Assembly (NCBI GenBank): GCA_026396425.1
Contig: JAPLWU010000038.1
Span: forward strand, 1-20,058
DNA from: Microcaldota archaeon
Lineage (GTDB): Archaea > Micrarchaeota > Micrarchaeia > Burarchaeales > JAKAKT01
Reading direction: 5' to 3'
Length of the DNA stretch: 20,058 bases
Under the pieces are notes generated by a model, which did no database searches, was not told where the DNA came from, and saw only the letters and a list, made by a program, of their open reading frames with translations. Positions 1-6,653 of this stretch are shown one piece after another (within the stretch, counting starts at the first letter, position 1; the number at the start of each line of letters is the position of its first letter). A program made the translations under genes and the position numbers.

Positions 1-7
1 CGAAAGA

Positions 8-76
8 AAAGGTCTGTATCAACCCCAAAAGAAAGGGCGACGCCGGAAGAAAGGTCTGGTTGAACCCCAAAAGAAA
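8..76. repeat. Two 27-nt direct repeats with a 42-nt period
   Basis: Copies at 8-34 and 50-76 match at 24 of 27 positions; both start AAAGGTCTG and end AACCCCAAAAGAAA. The period is 42 nt, exactly 14 codons. Plus-strand frames 2 and 3 are open through both copies (frame 2 to a stop at 170-172, frame 3 to one at 214-216, inside the tRNA), while frame 1 stops at 61-63. This may be the 3' end of a Lys/Arg-rich repeat protein entering from the left, or a non-coding repeat. I cannot choose a frame, so no CDS is called. Confidence 0.5.
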
Positions 77-78
77 AC

Positions 79-164
79 GGACCTCGCGTCCCCGAGACGC
101 GCGGTCCAAATCCCAAAAAACGCGTCCTCGCGTTTCAAGACGCGGGACTCGAAGATGGATTTGG
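79..164. other. Pair of GC-rich hairpins sharing a stem sequence
   Basis: Hairpin 1 pairs GGACC-T-CGCGTC (79-90) with GACGCG-C-GGTCC (96-107) around loop CCCGA. Hairpin 2 pairs CGCGTC (121-126) with GACGCG (139-144) and is enclosed by CCAAATCC (106-113) with GGATTTGG (157-164), which overlaps the foot of hairpin 1, so the two folds partly compete. This could be a structured RNA, or the terminator and leader region between an upstream gene and the tRNA. No known RNA family is recognised. Confidence 0.45.
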
Positions 165-195
165 GGGCTTGAAAATCACACTGGCGGGATGCAGT

Positions 196-326
196 GCCCC
201 GGTGGTGTAGCGGTCTAGCATGTCGGCCTGTCGTAATCAGAAACCGCCTGCGGGTTTCCGATACCTTCCCGCAACCGTTCTGATTGCCGAAAGTCGGCGA
301 CCCGGGTCCGAATCCCGGCTGGGGCG
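196..326 (+). tRNA. tRNA-Asp (GTC), intron-containing
   Basis: The acceptor arm pairs GCCCCGG (196-202) with CTGGGGC (319-325); the discriminator base is G326, as expected for Asp. The D-arm is 205-221. The anticodon stem TCGGC (223-227) pairs with GTCGG (293-297) through two G-U pairs. The anticodon GTC is at 230-232, and the T-arm CCGGG/CCCGG is at 302-318. The genome does not encode the CCA end. About 58 nt interrupt the anticodon loop after position 37. The T-loop reads TCCGAAT, with C at the usual T55 position. A T-run follows immediately. Identity rests on the anticodon and the Asp-like sequence; the splice points are approximate. Confidence 0.88.
234..291 (+). other. tRNA-Asp intron (boundaries tentative)
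   Basis: The intron sits in the anticodon loop at the canonical 37/38 position if the mature loop is CTGTCGA. Its ends form a perfect 8-bp helix, AATCAGAA (235-242) with TTCTGATT (278-285), and a small inner hairpin uses AAACCGC (241-247) and GCGGGTTT (250-257). I could not draw a strict bulge-helix-bulge with a 4-bp central helix, so the junction may be a relaxed form or shifted by a few nucleotides. Confidence 0.6.
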
Positions 327-327
327 C

Positions 328-343
328 TTTGTTTTTTATTTTT
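328..343 (+). terminator. T-rich terminator after tRNA-Asp
   Basis: A nearly pure T stretch begins two bases after the discriminator base, the usual form of an archaeal intrinsic terminator. It also covers the stop codon of the convergent minus-strand oxidoreductase gene. Confidence 0.5.
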
Positions 344-1076
344 AACTGATGGGTTTAGCTTCGCCTTTCCCCGGAATCTGCCATTTTTCAATGCGAATTC
401 GTTCTTGCGGGATGCCGAGCGAGCGCAGAAGCGGCTCCATTGCGGACATCATGCCGGGCGGGCCGCAAGCATAGTAGAGTTTTTCTTTTGGTTTTGGAAC
501 ATGGCGCAGAATCTTTTCCTTGTCGATGAAGCCGCAGTCAGACGAAGGTTTGTTTTCTGGGCAGGGGAGAACGTGGATGATTTCGATGTTGCGATTGTTT
601 TTTGCCATCGAGGCGAATTCTTTTTTGTAAATTATGTCCGAGTCGCTCTTGCTTCCGAAAAGTAAAGTGAAATTGTTGCGCAGCTTCTTGGCAACTGCGT
701 AGCGCAAAATGCTCATGAACGGGGTTATGCCCGAGCCGCCAGCGAGCAGGACGATGTCGTCGTGAATTGAATCATCAAAATTGAGCGACTCGCCATCGGG
801 GCCGAAAATGTTGAGTCTGTCGCCGGGCGCGAGTGAGTACAGGGCGGTTGTGAATTTCCCCATGCGCTTGACGGTGAGTTCGATATGCGAGTCGGTTGGC
901 GAATTGCTGAAGGTGAAGGGGCGGGTCTCATCGCCAAAGTCGGTTTTGGAGGCGAAGGAGACGAGGCAGTATTGGCCGGGAATGAAAGAAAAGTTTTGGG
1001 GTTTTGTCAGGCGGAACGTCTTCACGTCGGGGGTCTCGCCGCGAACAGAGAGGATTTGGGAGACAAAGTCTGCCAT
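342..1076 (-). CDS. Flavin-dependent NAD(P)H oxidoreductase, ferredoxin-reductase fold
   Basis: A 244-aa protein of the ferredoxin-NADP reductase/phthalate dioxygenase reductase superfamily, which moves electrons between NAD(P)H and a partner through bound flavin. The N-terminal beta-barrel carries the flavin motif RPFTFSNSP (52-60) and GPDG (92-95). The Rossmann-like half has LAGGSGITPF (111-120) for the nicotinamide nucleotide and the conserved CGPPGMM (204-210). There is no 2Fe-2S cysteine cluster and no signal peptide or membrane segment, so it is a soluble single-unit reductase whose partner is unknown. The ATG at 1076 lies about 28 nt from an AT box at 1099-1110 and lacks an SD site, which fits a leaderless transcript. 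It stands alone, divergent from the DUF4139 gene and tail-to-tail with tRNA-Asp. The superfamily is well supported; the substrate is not. Confidence 0.92.
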   Translation of the reverse strand: MADFVSQILSVRGETPDVKTFRLTKPQNFSFIPGQYCLVSFASKTDFGDETRPFTFSNSPTDSHIELTVKRMGKFTTALYSLAPGDRLNIFGPDGESLNFDDSIHDDIVLLAGGSGITPFMSILRYAVAKKLRNNFTLLFGSKSDSDIIYKKEFASMAKNNRNIEIIHVLPCPENKPSSDCGFIDKEKILRHVPKPKEKLYYACGPPGMMSAMEPLLRSLGIPQERIRIEKWQIPGKGEAKPIS

Positions 1077-1098
1077 GCAACGGGTATTGACGCGAGGG

Positions 1099-1110
1099 TA
1101 AATTAATTTT
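1099..1110 (-). promoter_or_regulatory. TATA-like box for the oxidoreductase gene
   Basis: On the minus strand this reads AAATTAATTTACC-like sequence, centred about 28 nt before the ATG at 1076, the spacing expected for archaeal TATA box to transcription start on a leaderless mRNA. Confidence 0.45.
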
Positions 1111-1150
1111 TCGCCTTTTTGTTTGGGGGACGCCGAACAATCTCAAAATG

Positions 1151-1161
1151 TTTTTAAATTA
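1151..1161 (+). promoter_or_regulatory. TATA-like box for the DUF4139 gene
   Basis: TTTTTAAATTAG precedes the TTG start at 1191 by about 30-40 nt, leaving room for a short leader containing GGTGGT (1180-1185). Confidence 0.45.
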
Positions 1162-1190
1162 GAGGCGGGAGAGAGATAGGTGGTGGTAAC

Positions 1191-2639
1191 TTGAAGGGAA
1201 TTTTGGCATTGGCTTTTGTATTGATGTTGGCGATGGCAGGATTTGCTTTTGCGGATGCGACGGCTAGCGGGACCGAGTCGGTCGAATTGACCGTCTACCA
1301 GACGCAGAGCCAGAGTTCGAGCTACGATTACAGTTATTACTCATATTCGCCGACTTCGCAGGTTGCGCGCCTGACTTACGAGGCCTCGAACGGCGTGGGG
1401 CTCGTGAAGGAGCTCAGGTCCGCGAGCATGAAGGGCGGGAGCGAGTGGCTCGTCTGCAAGGATGTAGCCGCGCACGTCCTCCCGACTTCGGTGAAAGTCA
1501 AGGACAAGAATACGAACATGTGGGTTCTCGAGCAGAACTATGATTTTGATTTGGTTAGCTCGACCAAGCTCATGGAGAAATACGTCGGCAAGACAATTAC
1601 CGTGAAGACGGATAACAACGAGACGATTGAGGGAACCCTGCTCAGCTATTCAGATGGGCTGGTTCTCAGCACGAAGGAGGGAATCGTGAGCATAAGCGCA
1701 GGTATAAAGGAAGTTCACTACCCAACACTGCCGGAAGGTTTGCTGACCAGCCCTACACTTTCGTGGCTAGTCAACACCCCGCTTGCGGGCAATCACAAGG
1801 TCGAAATTAGCTACCTCACGAGCGGAATCTCGTGGGAGGCGGATTACGTCGGAGTGGTGAGCGCCGACGAGAAGAAGGTGGATTTGCAGGGATGGGTTAC
1901 AGTCACCAACTACGCTGGCAAGAGCTTCGAGGACGCGAAGCTGAAGCTGGTCGCAGGCGATATACATTTCGTTACGAGGGGAGCGAAATCAGTTTTGCCG
2001 GTGGCCAGCGAAATGTATTCCAATGGGGGCTACAGCCAGCCCCAGTTCGCAGAGGAAGGCCTTTTCGAGTACCACCTCTACACGCTTGACAGGCCAACAA
2101 CGATAAAGGACAGCCAGATAAAGCAGATTACCCTGTTCACTTCGGACGGAGTTTCTGCGAGCAAGGAATACATTTTTGATGGAGTCATGTCCGGCGATGT
2201 GCAGGTGAAAGTCAAGTTCAACAACACGCAGGCCAACGGATTGGGCATACCGATTCCGAAGGGAGTAGTGAGGATTTACAAGCCGGACAGCTCGGGCCAA
2301 CTGCAGTTCCTCGGCGAGGATAATGTTGACCACACTCCGAAGGATGAGGAGGTGAGCCTGCTCATTGGCAACGCGTTCGACATTGTGGGCGAGAGGAATC
2401 TCGACAGCCAGCAGAGCACGACGTGCTCGAGAACGGACACTTACAAAATCAAAATAAAGAACCACAAGAGCGAGAACGTGCAGATTACCGTGGTCGAGCA
2501 CCCGTACGGGGACTGGGGGATTCTCGAGGAAAACTACAAGCACGAGAAGAAGAGCACCACGGAAGTCAAGTGGAACGTTCCGGTAAATGCAAACGGAGAG
2601 GCGACACTTGAATACGTGATTCGAACGACGTGGTGCTAG
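1191..2639 (+). CDS. Secreted DUF4139 domain protein
   Basis: 482 aa. Residues 1-21 form a Sec-type signal peptide (Lys2, hydrophobic core, cleavage plausible after AFA at 19-21). A Ser/Tyr-rich stretch follows at about 37-56. From about residue 180 the sequence matches the DUF4139 pattern: LTSGISWEADYVGVV (209-223), then DLQGWVTVTN (231-240) and FEDAKLKLVAGD (246-257), ending in a beta-rich domain with a terminal Cys. The family is found in bacteria and archaea without an established biochemical role; a cell-surface beta-sandwich protein is the best reading. The start is a TTG preceded by GGTGGT at about 6 nt; no ATG fits before the signal peptide. It diverges from the oxidoreductase gene and ends in a T-rich tail. 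Confidence 0.82.
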   Translation: MKGILALAFVLMLAMAGFAFADATASGTESVELTVYQTQSQSSSYDYSYYSYSPTSQVARLTYEASNGVGLVKELRSASMKGGSEWLVCKDVAAHVLPTSVKVKDKNTNMWVLEQNYDFDLVSSTKLMEKYVGKTITVKTDNNETIEGTLLSYSDGLVLSTKEGIVSISAGIKEVHYPTLPEGLLTSPTLSWLVNTPLAGNHKVEISYLTSGISWEADYVGVVSADEKKVDLQGWVTVTNYAGKSFEDAKLKLVAGDIHFVTRGAKSVLPVASEMYSNGGYSQPQFAEEGLFEYHLYTLDRPTTIKDSQIKQITLFTSDGVSASKEYIFDGVMSGDVQVKVKFNNTQANGLGIPIPKGVVRIYKPDSSGQLQFLGEDNVDHTPKDEEVSLLIGNAFDIVGERNLDSQQSTTCSRTDTYKIKIKNHKSENVQITVVEHPYGDWGILEENYKHEKKSTTEVKWNVPVNANGEATLEYVIRTTWC

Positions 2640-2658
2640 GAGTAATAACGGCAACGAA

Positions 2659-2707
2659 TTTCTTTCTTTTTTTCATTTTTCCTTTTTATTTCATTTTTTA
2701 TTTCGTT
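2659..2707 (+). terminator. Poly-T terminator tract
   Basis: Repeated T-runs without a stable hairpin directly follow the DUF4139 gene, as in archaeal intrinsic terminators. The tract abuts the stop of the convergent DUF47 gene. Confidence 0.6.
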
Positions 2708-3346
2708 TCAGTGGCCGCTGACGGTTATTATCCGGATTCGGTCGCCCACTTTTTCGCAGCAGTCGGTGGCCATCTCAAGCTCCCTGAAAAGCTCGTGCAG
2801 GAGGACCACCTCGGCCGCGTTTTTCTTCTTCAGTATGTAGTGGAGCGACTGCTCGTAGATTTCGTCTGCCTGGCTCTCCACCTCCTCTATCTCCTGGGAG
2901 AGCTTTATCACCCCATAGGTGTCGCCGTCAGAGAATTTCTCGAGCTCCTGCTCAATTAGCGCAACGCTTTGTTGGCATTGGCCCCGGATTGTCCTGGCCA
3001 TTTTTATGGCCGTGGCGTCGAGCTTGAGCATGCTGAAAACCTTGCCCGAGTAGTATACGCAGTTGAGGATGCGGTCTATCTCGCCTGCGAGGTGCATGAG
3101 GTCGCGCTTGTTCTCCCTGTAGAGCTCGCTCTTGGCAAGTTCAATCATGTTGTTGCGCCTTACTTCGTCCGCCTCCTCCTCGTAGGCGCGCAGGCGCGCG
3201 AGCGAGCCCTTGCCCTCCATTATGAGGCCGAGCTCGACCGTGCCTTTGGAGACGAGAGAGAGGTGCTTCCTGAGTCCTGAAAGCGTCTTCTCGTGCTTCC
3301 TCTTCTGAAGCCAGTCCGCGACTTTCGTTTCATCGAGCATACCCAT
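2708..3346 (-). CDS. DUF47 / PhoU-like protein
   Basis: 212 aa, almost entirely helical and charged, with the DUF47 (PhoU-like) layout: conserved LxLVSKGTVELGLI-type first helix, an EEADEVRR segment, a central RxxIxDxI-like helix and a C-terminal LHELFRELEMATDCCEKVGDRI helix. Family members are cytoplasmic helical bundles usually found beside phosphate transporters (Pit type) and are thought to modulate transport. Here it is the last gene of an ABC operon, which suggests a regulatory role for that transporter and perhaps an anionic substrate (inference). The start at 3346 is chosen because GAGGTG overlaps the stop of the ATPase gene just upstream; a 31-residue upstream extension would overlap that gene and is rejected. 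Confidence 0.82.
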   Translation of the reverse strand: MGMLDETKVADWLQKRKHEKTLSGLRKHLSLVSKGTVELGLIMEGKGSLARLRAYEEEADEVRRNNMIELAKSELYRENKRDLMHLAGEIDRILNCVYYSGKVFSMLKLDATAIKMARTIRGQCQQSVALIEQELEKFSDGDTYGVIKLSQEIEEVESQADEIYEQSLHYILKKKNAAEVVLLHELFRELEMATDCCEKVGDRIRIITVSGH

Positions 3347-3356
3347 ACAAACCACC

Positions 3357-4403
3357 TCAATCGACTTCGAGCGCTTCGTCAAGACCCCTTTCCGGGGTTT
3401 CGAAGAGCATGATTTTTGATTCGTCAATCTCGATTCCAACGTGGCCCGACAAGGCCTCGGTGCTTCTCACGAGCACGCGCTGCCCGCGAATGTCGAGTTC
3501 GTTCATAACATATGCGCCGAACGAGCGGGATGAGACGACCTTTGCCTCGCTGCCCGGCTTTATCCTTATGTGCTCGGGCCTTATGACCGCGATGTAGGGC
3601 CCCTCCTCCATCTCTGGGACGAGGAAGGTCCTTCCGAGAGTTGAGAGGTAGGCCTTTTTGCCGATGCGGCGCACGTAGGCCTCGAAGAAGTTAGCCTCGC
3701 CTATGAAGCCGGCCACGAAAAGGGTTTGCGGGTTGGCGTAAACCTCGTGGGGCGAGCCCACTTGCTCTATCCCGCCTTTCCTCATGACCACGATTTTGTC
3801 GGCTATTGCCATGGCCTCCTCCTGGTCGTGCGTGACGTGGATTGCGGTGAGGCCGAGCTCCTTGACCATGCGCCTCATCTCGCTCCTCAGCTCCTTCCTC
3901 ACTTTCGCATCGAGGGCCGAGAGGGGCTCGTCAAGCAGGAGTATTTTCGAACCTGTTGTGAGGGCGCGGGCAACCGCAACCCGCTGGCGCATTCCCCCTG
4001 AAAGGTTTTCAGGTATTTCGTCGTAGCGGGCGCTCAGCCTGACGAGGTCGAGCATCTCGTGGGCCGTCTTGCGCGTCTGCTCTTCGGGCGCGCCCCGCAC
4101 GATTGGGCCGTACATTGCGTTCTGTAGCACGGTCATGTGCGGGAAGAGAGCGTAATCCTGGAACACGAAGCCCATGAAGCGCTCCTCGGGCGGGAGGTCG
4201 GTCACGTCCTTTCCGTCCACGAGAATCCGGCCCGAAGTGAGCGCATGGATGCCGGCGAGCGATTTGAGCAGGGTAGTCTTGCCGCAGCCGCTCGGCCCGA
4301 GCAGAACGGCGTATTCGTTGTCGCTTATCCTGAGGCTCGCGTTCTCGAGGCCGACGACCTTGCCGAATTTTTTGGTGACGCTCTTGAACTCGATGGTTGG
4401 CAT
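3357..4403 (-). CDS. ABC transporter ATP-binding protein with TOBE-like C-terminus
   Basis: 348 aa. Complete ATPase: Walker A GPSGCGKTT (36-44), Q-loop Gln82, signature LSGGMRQ (134-140), Walker B ILLLDEP (154-160), D-loop SALD, and H-loop His192. Residues after about 240 form a TOBE-like regulatory domain. This is the architecture of import ATPases for iron(III), sulfate, molybdate/tungstate, thiamine or polyamines; the sequence alone does not fix the substrate. The ATG follows the permease stop without a gap (TAGATG), with GGAGGA inside the permease end, so the two are translationally coupled. Product works with the fused permease encoded just upstream at the inner face of the membrane. Confidence 0.93.
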   Translation of the reverse strand: MPTIEFKSVTKKFGKVVGLENASLRISDNEYAVLLGPSGCGKTTLLKSLAGIHALTSGRILVDGKDVTDLPPEERFMGFVFQDYALFPHMTVLQNAMYGPIVRGAPEEQTRKTAHEMLDLVRLSARYDEIPENLSGGMRQRVAVARALTTGSKILLLDEPLSALDAKVRKELRSEMRRMVKELGLTAIHVTHDQEEAMAIADKIVVMRKGGIEQVGSPHEVYANPQTLFVAGFIGEANFFEAYVRRIGKKAYLSTLGRTFLVPEMEEGPYIAVIRPEHIRIKPGSEAKVVSSRSFGAYVMNELDIRGQRVLVRSTEALSGHVGIEIDESKIMLFETPERGLDEALEVD

Positions 4404-5891
4404 CTATTTCCTCCTCGTAATGAATATTACGGCGAACGAAACTATGAAAAGGATTGCGCACGCGAAGGCCGCCTCGCGCAGCAAGTCCTTCTTCACCAAA
4501 TCAACTATCAGGACTGGAATGGTTTTAACGCTTTTGGATATGGCCAGCGTTGCGCCGGTTTCGCTCAGGCTCCTCATGAATGCCATGAGCGCGCCGGCCG
4601 CAATCGAGGGCCAGATGAGCGGGAGAGTGATAGTCCTGAAAACTTTTATTGGCTTGGCCCCGAGCGAGCGTGCCGCCTCCTCGAGCGAGACGTCGACGTT
4701 GGCCACCGCCTCCGCGACCGGCTTGATTATGAACGGGTAGGTGAAGCTGAGGTGCGCAAGCGCGATTATGAGGACCTCATCGACCTTGCCCCAGAAGAGC
4801 GAAAGGGAAACGCCCAGCGCAACGGTCGGCATCACCAGTATGGCGTCGGTGAGGAAATCGAAAACAAGCCCGAAGCGCTTCCCCCTCGCTATCATTATGG
4901 CCATCGGAATGCCGAGGAGCAGGTTGACCGCGGTGACCGCTGCGGCTATTGCAAAGGAGATTATCACGCTCTCGATAACAATGTTGAAATCGGCGCCGAG
5001 GCCGAGGTATTTGATGAAGAAGAAGGAGGGGATTATTATGCCGAGTATCAGGAAGCCGACTGCGAAAATGTCACGGACCACGAATTTTCCGCTCAAATAT
5101 TTTTCAAAGCCAGGATAGATTTTGCCTATCGGCACCCCGGAGCGGCGGGCCGCGTATTTGACGAGCGCAAGAAGGACTGTCGAAACTATTATGAGCATGA
5201 CGCTGAGCCCGACAGCTGAAGTCATGTCCCCGGAATCCTTGAAATTCAGCACGAGGGTTGGGGAGGTCTGGAATGCGCCGGCGACCATCATTGTCGCTCC
5301 GGTCTCGCCGAGCGAGCGCGTGAAAGCGAGGAGCGCGCCTATTATGACGCTCGAGCGCACGAGCGGGAGGGTTATGGTTCTGAACATGGTAAGGGGGTAG
5401 GCACCGAGGCTCCTGCCGGCTATCTCGTAGTTTACGTTGAGCTCGCGCATCGCGGCCGCAACGGTTCGAACGATGTAGGGGTAGACGAATGCCGTATGCA
5501 GCGCAACGATGAGCCAGAAGCCCTTTCCGAGAAGGCCCAGGCCCTCAGCGCCCCAGAACATGGCGACCGAGAAGCCGAGCGCCGAGGTCGGGACGATGAG
5601 GGGCATGTCAACCAGAACATCGACGATGCGCATGCAGGGGAATTTCTTCCTCTCGAGCATCCACGCCATTGGAACGCCGGCGATTATGCTGAGTAAAGTG
5701 CTGGTTATGGCGATTGCGAACGAGTTGAAGATGGCGCTCTGCATCTCCCCGCTGAAAGAGAAGCTGGGGGTTCGCAGCATGATGTAGAAGGTGGGGATGA
5801 GAATGAAGGCGAAGAAGAAGAGGACTACCACGAGCTGAAATAAGAGCACTGCCTCCTTTTTTCTTGCCAGTCTGTTGAGGAAGTTTTCCAT
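4404..5891 (-). CDS. ABC transporter permease, two fused membrane domains
   Basis: 495 aa with two homologous halves of about six membrane helices each. Each half carries an EAA loop that docks onto the ATPase: EIAGRSLGAYPLTMFRTITL in the first and EEAARSLGAKPIKVFRTITL in the second. This tandem organisation is typical of ThiP- and iron(III)-type permeases and means one polypeptide replaces the usual dimer. The ATG at 5891 is preferred to a GTG five codons upstream because GGAGAGGGG sits just before it. No substrate-binding protein gene is adjacent, so the substrate stays open; DUF47 downstream hints at phosphate or another anion (inference). Confidence 0.9.
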   Translation of the reverse strand: MENFLNRLARKKEAVLLFQLVVVLFFFAFILIPTFYIMLRTPSFSFSGEMQSAIFNSFAIAITSTLLSIIAGVPMAWMLERKKFPCMRIVDVLVDMPLIVPTSALGFSVAMFWGAEGLGLLGKGFWLIVALHTAFVYPYIVRTVAAAMRELNVNYEIAGRSLGAYPLTMFRTITLPLVRSSVIIGALLAFTRSLGETGATMMVAGAFQTSPTLVLNFKDSGDMTSAVGLSVMLIIVSTVLLALVKYAARRSGVPIGKIYPGFEKYLSGKFVVRDIFAVGFLILGIIIPSFFFIKYLGLGADFNIVIESVIISFAIAAAVTAVNLLLGIPMAIMIARGKRFGLVFDFLTDAILVMPTVALGVSLSLFWGKVDEVLIIALAHLSFTYPFIIKPVAEAVANVDVSLEEAARSLGAKPIKVFRTITLPLIWPSIAAGALMAFMRSLSETGATLAISKSVKTIPVLIVDLVKKDLLREAAFACAILFIVSFAVIFITRRK

Positions 5892-5918
5892 GTCCCCTCT
5901 CCACACAAGAAGGCATTA

Positions 5919-6638
5919 TCACTTGAATTTAAAATACACGCGCCTGTTGCTCTTGCCCTTGTTCTCCATTTTTATTATCTCGATTGGCCCGACTTCCTTC
6001 AGGCTTCGGACGTGGGTGCCGCCGTCTGCCTGTATGTCTATTTCCCCGATTTCCACGATTCGCAGATTTTCGATTTCGGGCGGGAGGGCGCCCGCAAGCT
6101 TGACTATTCCGGGAATTTTCATTGCGTCGGAGCGAGGCAGATAGTACGTTTTGATTGGAATTTCTTGGCCGAAAAGCGAGTTGGCCTCTTCGATGCACGA
6201 GTTGATTATTTCGCGGTCGAAATTCTCCAAATTGAAATCGAATCTGGTTTTGTCAACCTCGATTTGGTTGCCCGTGATTAGCGCGCCGGTTCTTTTGTTG
6301 AAAATCGAGGCGAGGATGTGCGAGGCCGTATGGTAGCGCATTAGAGTGTAGCGCCTCTCCCAGTCAAGAACGCAATGGACGAGGTCGCCTGCGGCTAATC
6401 CCTCTTTTCCGACCTCGTGCGAAATCTCTCCTCCGAATTTTTTGGCGAATATTACGGGAAATTCTTCTTTTTCGCCTCCGCTCCCCCTGATTATTTTTCC
6501 AGTATCGTGGGGCTGGCCGCCCGAGCTTGGGTAGAAGATTGTTTGGTCGAGAATTGCGTATTTGCCGTCCTTTACTCCTTTGACATTCGCATCGCACTCG
6601 CGGGCGTAGCTGTCATCGAGGTATAGGGCAAGCGCCAT
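5919..6638 (-). CDS. alaX: AlaX-like alanyl-tRNA editing protein
   Basis: 239 aa, the size of AlaX-M/II proteins that hydrolyse mischarged Ser- or Gly-tRNA-Ala in trans. The glycine-rich motif FYPSSGGQPHDTG is at 35-47, the first zinc motif HTASH at 103-107, and the second zinc motif is DGGTHV (205-210), where AlaRS has CGGTH. The Cys ligand position is therefore Asp205, with His209 kept. The ATG at 6638 is 15 nt after the secD stop; GGGTTGATT lies before it as a weak SD. The operon position between secD and a transporter looks like packing rather than function. A whole alanyl-tRNA synthetase is ruled out by size. Confidence 0.88.
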   Translation of the reverse strand: MALALYLDDSYARECDANVKGVKDGKYAILDQTIFYPSSGGQPHDTGKIIRGSGGEKEEFPVIFAKKFGGEISHEVGKEGLAAGDLVHCVLDWERRYTLMRYHTASHILASIFNKRTGALITGNQIEVDKTRFDFNLENFDREIINSCIEEANSLFGQEIPIKTYYLPRSDAMKIPGIVKLAGALPPEIENLRIVEIGEIDIQADGGTHVRSLKEVGPIEIIKMENKGKSNRRVYFKFK

Positions 6639-6653
6639 GGAATCAACCCGGGA

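Noticed and set aside
8..76. CRISPR array
   Set aside because: Only two copies with a 15-nt gap; repeats imperfect and no cas genes in the window.
1989..2654. Minus-strand ORF (221 aa) inside the DUF4139 gene
   Set aside because: Antisense of a region with recognisable DUF4139 motifs; no ribosome-binding site.
4137..5219. Long plus-strand ORF (360 aa) opposite the ABC genes
   Set aside because: It is a GC-rich antisense shadow of two clearly coding genes and has a very charged, low-complexity composition without motifs.
4404..5906. Phosphate-specific Pst transporter
   Set aside because: DUF47 hints at phosphate, but a fused two-domain permease with a TOBE-type ATPase is not the PstCAB layout and no PstS is present; the substrate is left open.
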